Of a stretch of 64,000 nucleotides of DNA, positions 57,645-64,000 are shown piece by piece; within the stretch, counting starts at the first letter, position 1, and every line of letters starts with the position of its first letter. A program made the translations under genes and the position numbers. Location: positions 434,001-498,000 of the forward strand of contig NZ_AP022582.1 of NCBI RefSeq assembly GCF_010731595.1, written 5' to 3'. Below the pieces are notes generated by a model, which was not told the DNA's origin, did no database searches, and saw only the letters and a program-made list of their open reading frames with translations. Source of the stretch: Mycobacterium seoulense (GTDB lineage Bacteria > Actinomycetota > Actinomycetes > Mycobacteriales > Mycobacteriaceae).

Positions 57645-58229
57645 ATGACTGAGACCGGTGGAGAGATGGTGGCGTTGCGGGTCTCGGACGCCGACCGCAA
57701 CGGCACGATGCGGCGACTGCACAACGCCGTCGCGCTCGGGCTGATCGATATCGACGAGTTCGAGCAGCGTTCGTCGCAGGTGTCCTACGCCCGGACCCGC
57801 GGCGAGCTGGACGGGCTGGTCGGCGACCTGCCCGGTCCGGGCGCCATCGTCACGTCCGCGGCCGACCGGGTCGAGCTGCGCGGCTGGGCCGGCTCCCTGA
57901 AACGCCATGGGGAGTGGACGGTGCCCACCCGCCTGGCGTTGGTGCGCCGGCTCGGCTCGATCGAACTCGACCTGACCAGGGCGCGCTTCGCGGGCCCGGT
58001 GGTGGTCATCGAACTCGACATGCGGTTCGGCTCGGTGGAGATCCGGTTGCCCGAGGGCGCCAGCGCGTCGATCGACGACGTGGAGGTCTACGTCGGCAGC
58101 GCCAGCGACCGCCGCAAGGACGCGCCGGGCGAAGGGCGGCCACACGTCGTGCTGACGGGGCGGGTGGTGTGCGGCTCGGTGACCATCCGGGGGCCACGGC
58201 GCTCGTTGATCCGCGGCCGCTTCGGCTGA
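57645..58229 (+). CDS. DUF1707 protein
   Basis: 194 residues from ATG 57645 behind AGGAAGG. The DUF1707 domain is at the N terminus (ALRVSDADRNGTMRRLHNAV, then ALGLIDIDEFEQRSSQVSYA), a SHOCT-like helical module. The C-terminal half has a repetitive beta pattern (VELRGWAGSLKRHGEWTVP; FGSVEIRLPEGAS), similar to DUF2154/LiaF-like domains. The function is unknown; a membrane-stress role would be a guess. Confidence 0.87.
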   Translation: MTETGGEMVALRVSDADRNGTMRRLHNAVALGLIDIDEFEQRSSQVSYARTRGELDGLVGDLPGPGAIVTSAADRVELRGWAGSLKRHGEWTVPTRLALVRRLGSIELDLTRARFAGPVVVIELDMRFGSVEIRLPEGASASIDDVEVYVGSASDRRKDAPGEGRPHVVLTGRVVCGSVTIRGPRRSLIRGRFG

Positions 58230-58232
58230 TCG

Positions 58233-58250
58233 GGGCTCGGGGGCGAGCCC
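58233..58250 (+). terminator. Hairpin behind the DUF1707 gene
   Basis: GGGCTCG and CGAGCCC form a 7-bp stem with a GGGG loop, four bases after the stop. No U-tract. It separates this gene from the mapB promoter. Confidence 0.55.
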
Positions 58251-58267
58251 GCGCCGCGCGGCGTCGC

Positions 58268-58273
58268 TAAGCT
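58268..58273 (+). promoter_or_regulatory. Candidate -10 box (TAAGCT) of mapB, leaderless
   Basis: TAAGCT ends 6 nt before ATG 58280 without any ribosome binding site, the same geometry as at lepB, ffh and amiC. Confidence 0.5.
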
Positions 58274-58279
58274 GGCCCC

Positions 58280-59137
58280 ATGCCCGCTCGCACCGCGCTT
58301 TCTCCTGGAGAGTTGTCCCCGACACTGCCGGTGCCCAGCCGCATCCCCCGCCCGGAATACGCCTGGAAGCCCACCGTCCGCGAAGGCAGCGAGCCGTGGG
58401 TGCAGACGCCGGAAGTGATCGAGAAGATGCGGGTCGCCGGCCGCATCGCGGCCGGCGCGCTGCAGGAGGCGGGCAAAGCGGTCGCGCCCGGGGTGACGAC
58501 CGACGAACTGGACCGGATCGCCCACGAGTACATGATCGACCACGGCGCCTACCCGTCCACCCTGGGCTACAAGGGCTTCCCGAAGTCGTGCTGCACGTCG
58601 CTCAACGAGGTCATCTGCCACGGGATCCCCGATTCGACGGTGGTCGAGGACGGCGACATCGTCAACATCGACGTCACGGCCTACATCGACGGCGTGCACG
58701 GCGACACCAACGCGACGTTCCTGGCCGGCGACGTCGCGGAGGAGCACCGGCTGTTGGTGGAGCGGACCCGCGAGGCGACGATGCGCGCGATCAACGCCGT
58801 CAAGCCGGGGCGGGCGCTGTCGGTCGTGGGCCGCGTCATCGAGGCCTACGCGAATCGGTTCGGGTACAACGTGGTTCGTGACTTCACCGGCCACGGCATC
58901 GGCACGACGTTTCACAACGGCCTGGTCGTGCTGCACTACGACCAGCCCTCGGTGACGACGATCATGCAGCCGGGGATGACGTTCACCATCGAACCGATGA
59001 TCAACCTCGGCGGCCTGGACTACGAGATCTGGGACGACGGCTGGACGGTGGTCACCAAGGACCGCAAGTGGACCGCGCAGTTCGAGCACACCCTGCTGGT
59101 GACCGACACCGGCGTCGAAATCCTCACCTCGATCTAA
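58280..59137 (+). CDS. mapB: Methionine aminopeptidase type I
   Basis: 285 residues, the length of Rv2861c. A ~40-residue N-terminal extension ([20 protein letters not shown]) precedes the catalytic pita-bread domain: [28 protein letters not shown], the metal Asp in [30 protein letters not shown] and [11 protein letters not shown]. It removes initiator methionine. cobQ follows after 14 bp. Confidence 0.97.
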   Translation: MPARTALSPGELSPTLPVPSRIPRPEYAWKPTVREGSEPWVQTPEVIEKMRVAGRIAAGALQEAGKAVAPGVTTDELDRIAHEYMIDHGAYPSTLGYKGFPKSCCTSLNEVICHGIPDSTVVEDGDIVNIDVTAYIDGVHGDTNATFLAGDVAEEHRLLVERTREATMRAINAVKPGRALSVVGRVIEAYANRFGYNVVRDFTGHGIGTTFHNGLVVLHYDQPSVTTIMQPGMTFTIEPMINLGGLDYEIWDDGWTVVTKDRKWTAQFEHTLLVTDTGVEILTSI

Positions 59138-59151
59138 GCAGCCGTGAACCC

Positions 59152-60663
59152 TTGAGCGGGGCGCTGCTGGTCGCCGGCACCAGCTCCGATGCCGGGAAGT
59201 CGGTGGTGGCCGCGGGCTTGTGCCGGCTGCTGGCGCGCCGCGGGGTTCGGGTGGCGCCGTTCAAGGCGCAGAACATGTCCAACAACTCCGTGGTCACCGT
59301 CGAGGGCGGGGAGATCGGCCGGGCCCAGGCGGTGCAGGCGCGGGCGGCGGGCTTGGAGCCCAGCGTGCGGTTCAACCCGATCCTGCTCAAACCGGGCAGC
59401 GACCGGACGTCGCAGCTGGTGATCCGGGGCCAGGTCGCCGATTCGGTCACCGCGGCAAGCTATGTGCGCCACCGCGATCGGCTCGCGGGGATCGTCGCGG
59501 ACGAATTGTCTCGCCTGCGTGAGGAATTCGACGCGGTCATCTGCGAGGGTGCCGGCTCTCCGGCCGAAATCAACCTGCGTTCCACGGATTTGGCCAACAT
59601 GGGCCTGGCGAGGGCGGCGAATCTGCCGGTGGTCCTGGTCGGTGACATCGACCGCGGTGGGCTGCTCGCGCATCTGTTCGGGACGGTCGCGGTGCTCGAG
59701 CCCGACGACCAGGCGCTGATCGCCGGCTTCGTCGTCAACAAGTTCCGGGGGGACCCCGCGCTGCTGGAACCCGGACTGCGGCAGCTGCACGCGATGACCG
59801 GCCGTCCGACCTACGGGGTGCTGCCCTACGCCGACGAACTCTGGCTGGACGCCGAGGACTCGCTGTCGGTGGTCGCGCACCGGGTCGTGGGCACCCCGGC
59901 CCCGCCGCGCGGGCGCGAGTGGCTGCGGGTGGCCGCGATCCGGCTGCCGCGGATCTCCAACTCCACCGACGTCGAGGCGCTGGCCTGCGAACCGGGCGTC
60001 ATGGTGCGCTGGAGCACCGACCCGGCAGACCTGGCCGAGACCGACCTGATCGTGATCCCCGGGAGCAAATCCACCGTCGCCGACCTGGCCTGGCTGCGCG
60101 ATCAGGGCCTGGCCGGGGCGATCACCGCGCACGCCGCGGCCGGCAAGCCGGTGCTGGGTATCTGCGGGGGCTTTCAGATGCTGTGCCGGCGCATCGACGA
60201 CACCGTGGAATCCGGGGCCGGCGAGGTCGCCGGCATGGGGCTGTTGGACGCCGACATCGCGTTCGGTGAGTCCAAGGTTCTGCGCCGGTGGCCGCCGCCG
60301 CTGGCCGGATACGAGATTCACCACGGGCGGGTGTCGCGGTGCGCCGAGGACAGCTGGTTCGCCGCGGAGGGCGGGCGCGATTGTCAGCCGCACGGCTTGG
60401 TGCGCGGCGCGGTGTTCGGCACGCACTGGCACGGCCTGCTCGACAACGACGACTTCCGCCGTGCGTGGCTGGCCCGTGTCGCGGCGGCGGCCGGCCGCGG
60501 CGGGTTCGTCGTGGCCGACACCGACGTCGCCGCGCGACGCGATGCGCAGCTCGACAAGATCGCCGAGCTGCTCGATTCCCACCTCGACGTCGACGCCGTC
60601 CTCGGCCTGCTCGACGGTCCGCCGCCACACCGGCCGCACATCGCAAGCCGATTGCGGCCCTGA
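59152..60663 (+). CDS. cobQ: Adenosylcobyric acid synthase CobQ
   Basis: 503 residues from TTG 59152; the longer frame upstream would overlap mapB. The N-terminal ATPase domain begins [20 protein letters not shown] (P-loop), then [11 protein letters not shown]; the C-terminal GATase1 domain has [19 protein letters not shown], the catalytic cysteine in [11 protein letters not shown] and a terminal TH-W-HG motif. It amidates four carboxyls of the corrin ring in cobalamin synthesis. In M. tuberculosis it lies at Rv0255c, so the place behind mapB is a rearrangement. No cobalamin riboswitch is seen. Confidence 0.94.
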   Translation: MSGALLVAGTSSDAGKSVVAAGLCRLLARRGVRVAPFKAQNMSNNSVVTVEGGEIGRAQAVQARAAGLEPSVRFNPILLKPGSDRTSQLVIRGQVADSVTAASYVRHRDRLAGIVADELSRLREEFDAVICEGAGSPAEINLRSTDLANMGLARAANLPVVLVGDIDRGGLLAHLFGTVAVLEPDDQALIAGFVVNKFRGDPALLEPGLRQLHAMTGRPTYGVLPYADELWLDAEDSLSVVAHRVVGTPAPPRGREWLRVAAIRLPRISNSTDVEALACEPGVMVRWSTDPADLAETDLIVIPGSKSTVADLAWLRDQGLAGAITAHAAAGKPVLGICGGFQMLCRRIDDTVESGAGEVAGMGLLDADIAFGESKVLRRWPPPLAGYEIHHGRVSRCAEDSWFAAEGGRDCQPHGLVRGAVFGTHWHGLLDNDDFRRAWLARVAAAAGRGGFVVADTDVAARRDAQLDKIAELLDSHLDVDAVLGLLDGPPPHRPHIASRLRP

Positions 60664-60772
60664 GGCTTTCGCCGAGCCGACGCGCCGTAAAGGGAGAATT
60701 GGCGGCCACGCAAAGCCCGTCGAGCGCGCACGGAAGTTGAAGAAATCGTCGCGCGGGCGCGCCGATCCGCTG

Positions 60773-60778
60773 TAGCGT
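60773..60778 (+). promoter_or_regulatory. Candidate -10 box (TAGCGT), leaderless
   Basis: TAGCGT ends 6 nt before GTG 60785 and is identical to the amiC box. No ribosome binding site precedes the start. Confidence 0.5.
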
Positions 60779-60784
60779 GCGTAG

Positions 60785-61345
60785 GTGCCCTCCATGATGA
60801 CCACGCTCGACGGGTTCCCCGTCCCGGTGGCCGTGGCCGGCCCGGAGCAGGGCGTCGTGGTCGTCATCCTGGGCGACGAGCAACGCCTTCCCGCCGCGTA
60901 CGACGCGGTGTGCGAGCGGCTGCACACCGCCTCGCTGCGCACGGTCGTCATCGGTATCGACCCGCGCCTGACCCCCAAATCGGTGGTCGGCATCCTCGAC
61001 GCCTTGGCGATCGGGTGGGCCGTGGTGGTGGGCGACCGCGCCGGCGGCGACCTGGCCTGGGAGCTGGCGGCCACGAAGCTGGGCCGGTTCGTCGGCCTGG
61101 TGGTGATCGACCGCGGGCATCCGCGGGCGGCCGATCGCGACGGCGTGGTTCGCGACGGGCATTGCCCGCCGGTGGAGATCGGCACCACGGTGCTGTACAG
61201 CTCCCCGGCCGCGCGTGCGGTGGCCCGCGCCAGCCAGCAGTATGTCTACGCCGAATACCGCGTCGTGCACCTGGGCAGGCGCACGGTGCAGGAGTCGACG
61301 GCACAGCTGGCCGCCGAGATCGTGTTGCGCACCAGTACCTGGTGA
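60785..61345 (+). CDS. Alpha/beta-hydrolase-like protein lacking the nucleophile
   Basis: 186 residues from GTG 60785. The arrangement of beta strands (VVVVILGDEQRLPAAYDAV, LRTVVIGIDPRL, GWAVVVGDRAGGDLAWELAA, FVGLVVIDRG) is that of an alpha/beta hydrolase. The nucleophile elbow GxSxG reads GDRAGG, so the catalytic serine is an arginine. It is also short for the family. It is probably not an active hydrolase; a binding or regulatory role is possible. I do not recognise a named family. Confidence 0.7.
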   Translation: MPSMMTTLDGFPVPVAVAGPEQGVVVVILGDEQRLPAAYDAVCERLHTASLRTVVIGIDPRLTPKSVVGILDALAIGWAVVVGDRAGGDLAWELAATKLGRFVGLVVIDRGHPRAADRDGVVRDGHCPPVEIGTTVLYSSPAARAVARASQQYVYAEYRVVHLGRRTVQESTAQLAAEIVLRTSTW

Positions 61346-61502
61346 TTCGCGGGCTCGGTCACCGAACCCCCACGCGTACAAGCGGTTTGCCGAAAGGTTC
61401 CGCGCGTCGTCCGCCGTCGTCGGCGCTGATCGCCCCGGGCCGGTAACGTGTCGGGCGGGTCGCGGGGATTGATGGCGGTCATCGATCGGGAAGGGATGCG
61501 CG

Positions 61503-62240
61503 GTGGTGAACGCCTCTGGGCGCCCGGTGGTGGGCCTGACCTGTTACCTGGAGCGGGTGCAGACCGGGATTTGGGACATGCCCGCAGGTTATCTCCCGGC
61601 CGATTACTTCCAGGGTGTCCTCCTGGCCGGCGGGGCCGCGGTGTTACTGCCACCCCAACCGGCGGAACCCGAGACCGTGGGCTCGGTCCTCGACAGCTTG
61701 CACGCGCTGGTCATCACCGGTGGCTACGACCTGGACCCGGCCGCGTATGGCCAGCAGCCGCATCCGACCACCGACCAGCCGCGCGCCGCCCGTGACGCCT
61801 GGGAGTTCGCGTTGTTGCGCGGTGCGCTGGACCGGGGCCTGCCGGTGCTGGGCATCTGTCGCGGCGCGCAGGTGCTCAACGTGGCGCTCGGCGGCACCCT
61901 GCACCAGCACCTGCCCGACGTCCTCGGGCACGACGGGCATCGGGCGGGTGACGGCGTGTTCACCAGGTTGCCGGTGCGCACCGCCGAGGGCAGCCGGCTC
62001 GCCAGTTTGGTGGGGGAGTCCACCGACGCGGCGTGTTACCACCATCAGGCGATCGACAAAGTCGGTGCGGGCCTGGTGGTCAGCGGGTGGGACCCCGACG
62101 GCGTGGTCGAGGCGCTGGAGTTGCCGGGGGACCGGTTTGTGCTTGCGGTGCAATGGCATCCGGAACAGTCTCTGGACGACGTGCGCCTCTTCGCTGGCGT
62201 CGTGGACGCCGCGCGCTCGTACGGGCTGACCCGGCGCTAG
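61503..62240 (+). CDS. Class I glutamine amidotransferase-like peptidase (C26; Rv2859c-like)
   Basis: 245 residues from GTG 61503 (or 61506). The nucleophile cysteine is in LPVLGICRGAQVLNVALGG, and the His/Glu pair is in AVQWHPEQSLDD; HHQAIDKVGAGLVVSGWDPD is typical of gamma-glutamyl-GABA hydrolases (PuuD-like). It probably hydrolyses gamma-glutamyl polyamine derivatives. In M. tuberculosis glnA4, a glutamine synthetase-like enzyme, lies directly upstream (Rv2860c); it is missing here. Its stop overlaps that of the PPE gene. Confidence 0.92.
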   Translation: MVNASGRPVVGLTCYLERVQTGIWDMPAGYLPADYFQGVLLAGGAAVLLPPQPAEPETVGSVLDSLHALVITGGYDLDPAAYGQQPHPTTDQPRAARDAWEFALLRGALDRGLPVLGICRGAQVLNVALGGTLHQHLPDVLGHDGHRAGDGVFTRLPVRTAEGSRLASLVGESTDAACYHHQAIDKVGAGLVVSGWDPDGVVEALELPGDRFVLAVQWHPEQSLDDVRLFAGVVDAARSYGLTRR

Positions 62241-63142
62241 GCGACCGTTCCGCGGCAGACGTCCATCGGCGTCGCGGCCGCCGCCCAGCTGGGTGGCACC
62301 GACAGCGCCCCGACCGGGGTTGCGTGGCCGGCCCGCGCGGTGATCGGCGCGCCGCGGACACCGCCCCGGTTGGGCAGCAGGCACCGCAGCGCCGCCGCCT
62401 TGTTGAGCGAATTCAGGTGGGCGATCGCCACGCCCGCCGGCGCGGTGAGCGAGGCGAGCTGCGACAGCGGACAGGTCGACGACGCGAGAGAGACGTCGAA
62501 CGCGGCCAGCGGCGACCTGGACAGCGCGCGCAGGGCGGCGGGGGCGGCCGAGATCAGCTGGCGTCCGGCGGACACGACGTCCGGTGCCGACTTCAGCGCC
62601 CACCTCTGTGCGGGAGGGCCGGTGACCGCGCCCGGGCCGGGCGGCGAGGTGAACGGCGTGATGACCGCGGCATCCGCCGAGGCCTCGGCGTAGGCGTACA
62701 TGGCCGCGGCGTCCCGGGCCCACATGCGCTCGTAGTCGGCCTCGGTGTCGGCGATCGCCGGGCCGGTCAGTCCCAGTGGGTCCGCCAGGACGAGCGACCT
62801 GCGCAGCGTGCGGTTGGCGCCGATCACCGCCGGCGGCACCGTCGCCGCCAGCGCCGTTTCCTGGGCCCGCGCCGCCGCCGCGGCCTGGGTGGCCGCCTGC
62901 TCGGCCCGGATCGCGGTGGCGCTGAGCCAATCGATGTAGGGCGCCGCGCCCGCGTGCGCGGCCGGCGGGCCCTCCCATGTGGGCGTCAGCTTCGCGGTCA
63001 CCGCCCGGTAGTCGGCGACCGCGGTGTGCAGCCGGGTGGCCAGGCGGGCCCACGCCGTCGCGGCTTCGTCCATCGGCCCCGGGCCGGGGCCGGCATGCAT
63101 TCGCCCGGAAATGACCTCCGGCGGTAGCGTCGTGAAATTCAT
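62237..63142 (-). CDS. PPE-family protein (PPE-SVP type)
   Basis: 301 residues. The PPE domain opens FTTLPPEVISGRMHAGPGPG with the characteristic PPE at residues 7-9, and WEGPPAAHAGAAPYIDWL holds the WxG turn of the helical hairpin. The C terminus has the SVP motif GALSVPPSWAAA. PPE proteins are exported by type VII (ESX) systems, usually as dimers with a PE partner; none is adjacent. It converges on the amidotransferase with a four-base overlap. Confidence 0.93.
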   Translation of the reverse strand: MNFTTLPPEVISGRMHAGPGPGPMDEAATAWARLATRLHTAVADYRAVTAKLTPTWEGPPAAHAGAAPYIDWLSATAIRAEQAATQAAAAARAQETALAATVPPAVIGANRTLRRSLVLADPLGLTGPAIADTEADYERMWARDAAAMYAYAEASADAAVITPFTSPPGPGAVTGPPAQRWALKSAPDVVSAGRQLISAAPAALRALSRSPLAAFDVSLASSTCPLSQLASLTAPAGVAIAHLNSLNKAAALRCLLPNRGGVRGAPITARAGHATPVGALSVPPSWAAAATPMDVCRGTVA

Positions 63143-63283
63143 TGTTGTCTCTGCCTGGTATGGGCCCGGTAGGAGCCGTGGTGAGAACGTGGACTCTTCC
63201 GTTGGGACGTAGGCCGGGGGGTTACAGGCCTACTCGCAACCGCGGCAGTGCAACGACGGCGGCCGCCGCGGGCGACCGAGCCC

Positions 63284-63730
63284 TCAGCAGCGGGCGACAC
63301 AGAGCCGCGTCAGCACATCCCGGTCGGGTGGCACCGCCCCCGGAGTGCGGGACGGTGCGCGGGGCGACCGAAATGTCATGGCCGCAAACGAATCCGGTAA
63401 TGCCGACCCCGGCGATGGGGGCGACGAGCGGGCCCACGTCGGCGGCCGGTCCCGCGTCATCCATCCAGCCTTGGTGGTGGTCTTGTGATGCGTCGGCGCG
63501 TAACCGGACGAGAACCCCGGGGAGACGGTGGCGTTGCGCGCATGCGCGGGCGCCGCATTCACCCCGGCGGGTTTCTGGTGCTGCGCCGCCGGCTGCGGCG
63601 GCCCGACACCGCCGACCGCGGTCCCGCACGACGCCCAGCCGGCCGTGACCGCGCAGAACAGGCCGAGCGCCGCGGCGATCGCGATGGCCGGCCGCCATCG
63701 CCAAACCCTCTGGGTGCCTCCGACTCTCAC
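63284..63730 (-). CDS. Small exported protein, reading frame uncertain (possible frameshift)
   Basis: 148 residues from GTG 63730, preceded by a TACGTT -10-like box nine bases upstream. The N terminus is a signal peptide (VWRWRPAIAIAAALGLFCAV, TAGWAS). After about residue 75 this frame becomes Ser/Pro/Arg-rich and the neighbouring frame (to 63222) reads more like protein: HHQGWMDDAGPAADVGPLVA, GVGITGFVCGHDISVAP. A one-base indel may have switched frames. It lies between two PPE genes. The family is not recognised. Confidence 0.5.
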   Translation of the reverse strand: MRVGGTQRVWRWRPAIAIAAALGLFCAVTAGWASCGTAVGGVGPPQPAAQHQKPAGVNAAPAHARNATVSPGFSSGYAPTHHKTTTKAGWMTRDRPPTWARSSPPSPGSALPDSFAAMTFRSPRAPSRTPGAVPPDRDVLTRLCVARC

Positions 63731-63789
63731 AGTGGCCCGAACGTACAGCGCGAGGCTTGGACGGCGCGGCGAGCTAGCTGTGAGAACGA

Positions 63790-64000
63790 TCAAAGTCCGC
63801 TGTGCGTCAGCGGGGCACCGCCGCCGCGGCGCGCCGGGGCGACTCCAGCCGCCGGCCACCAGGCCTGCGGTACCGATAATCCCCCGACCGAGACGCCGCG
63901 CCCGACATGCGCCAGCACCGCGGCGCGGCGACCCCTGCCGGCCGTCGCGGCCGCGCCGCCGACGGACGGCGACGACAGCCCGTTCAGCGCTGCGGGCAGC
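63790..64000 (-). CDS. PPE-family protein, C-terminal end (cut by window edge)
   Basis: The minus-strand frame is open from the window end to a TGA at 63792-63790, 69 residues. It reads LPAALNGLSSPSVGGAAATA and then VSVGGLSVPQAWWPAAG, the PPE-SVP motif, before a short Gly/Ala/Arg-rich end. The N-terminal PPE domain lies beyond the window. With the PPE at 62237 it forms a cluster. Confidence 0.8.
   Translation of the reverse strand, partial: LPAALNGLSSPSVGGAAATAGRGRRAAVLAHVGRGVSVGGLSVPQAWWPAAGVAPARRGGGAPLTHSGL

Noticed and set aside
59068..59151. A longer start for cobQ inside mapB
   Set aside because: It would overlap mapB by 70 bp and add a non-conserved Arg/His-rich stretch; the TTG at 59152 begins the P-loop domain properly.

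Overview
The window is a 64 kb, GC-rich (roughly two-thirds G+C by eye) chromosomal segment of a mycobacterium. PPE-family proteins with the C-terminal SVP motif, an MPT53-type secreted disulfide oxidoreductase, an MPT63-like secreted antigen, LppW, Rip1 and a gene order that runs almost collinear with M. tuberculosis Rv2923c down to Rv2859c all point to the genus. A FeoB gene next to a NifU-like gene, an ANTAR regulator and an NAD-epimerase in the place of fdhF, cobQ directly behind mapB, and the absence of pknI, glnA4 and the mpt70/mpt83 cluster argue against M. tuberculosis itself. A slow-growing non-tuberculous species of the M. avium-complex type is my inference, not a proof.

Layout. 1-2.6 kb: end of feoB, a coupled NifU-domain gene, a broken small gene, an OsmC-like gene and acylphosphatase. 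2.8-12.2 kb: smc, ftsY, then the nitrogen block amt-glnB-glnD. 12.2-15 kb: a helicase and an alpha/beta hydrolase on the minus strand. 15.1-21.7 kb: ffh behind a 60-bp tandem repeat, two amidohydrolases with a TetR regulator, a D,D-carboxypeptidase-like lipoprotein and an NTF2-like protein. 22-27.7 kb: rpsP-khpA-rimM-trmD, lppW, rplS, lepB, rnhB and a DUF2469 gene. 27.7-35.1 kb: ANTAR regulator, epimerase, fdhD (behind a possible 16-codon leaderless upstream ORF), YraN-family gene, comM-like, dprA and viuB. 35.2-41.6 kb: lactate monooxygenase-like enzyme, xerC, LytM-like protein, rpsB-tsf, amiC and a MarR regulator. 41.7-45.3 kb is the most accessory-looking part: ChaB-like, MPT63-like, an acyltransferase, an atypical response regulator and a CsbD-like protein. 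45.6-54.7 kb: pyrH-frr-cdsA-rlmN, mpt53-ccdA, dxr-rip1-ispG. 54.7-64 kb: GNAT, a class B penicillin-binding lipoprotein, DUF1707, mapB, cobQ, a degenerate hydrolase, a class I glutamine amidotransferase and a PPE cluster on the minus strand.

How the genes work together. Most of the window is core biology: chromosome segregation (smc, xerC), co-translational targeting and export (ftsY, ffh, lepB), translation (rpsP, rimM, trmD, rplS, rpsB, tsf, frr, rlmN), nitrogen sensing (amt-glnB-glnD), isoprenoid synthesis (dxr, ispG) with regulated intramembrane proteolysis between them (rip1), phospholipid synthesis (cdsA) and cell-wall remodelling.

What deserves a second look lies between the genes. 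A recurring arrangement of a TANNNT hexamer 6-8 nt before a start codon implies that many genes here are leaderless. The rpsB leader can fold into four nested helices, and rpsP and rplS share an 11-bp promoter element. There are two tandem repeats of VNTR type, one ending exactly at the ffh -10 box and one triplicating the end of rlmN. There are also a perfect 30-bp palindrome before smc and a MarR operator lying over its own start codon. I did not find a multi-gene defence system, CRISPR array, prophage, insertion sequence, tRNA or rRNA.
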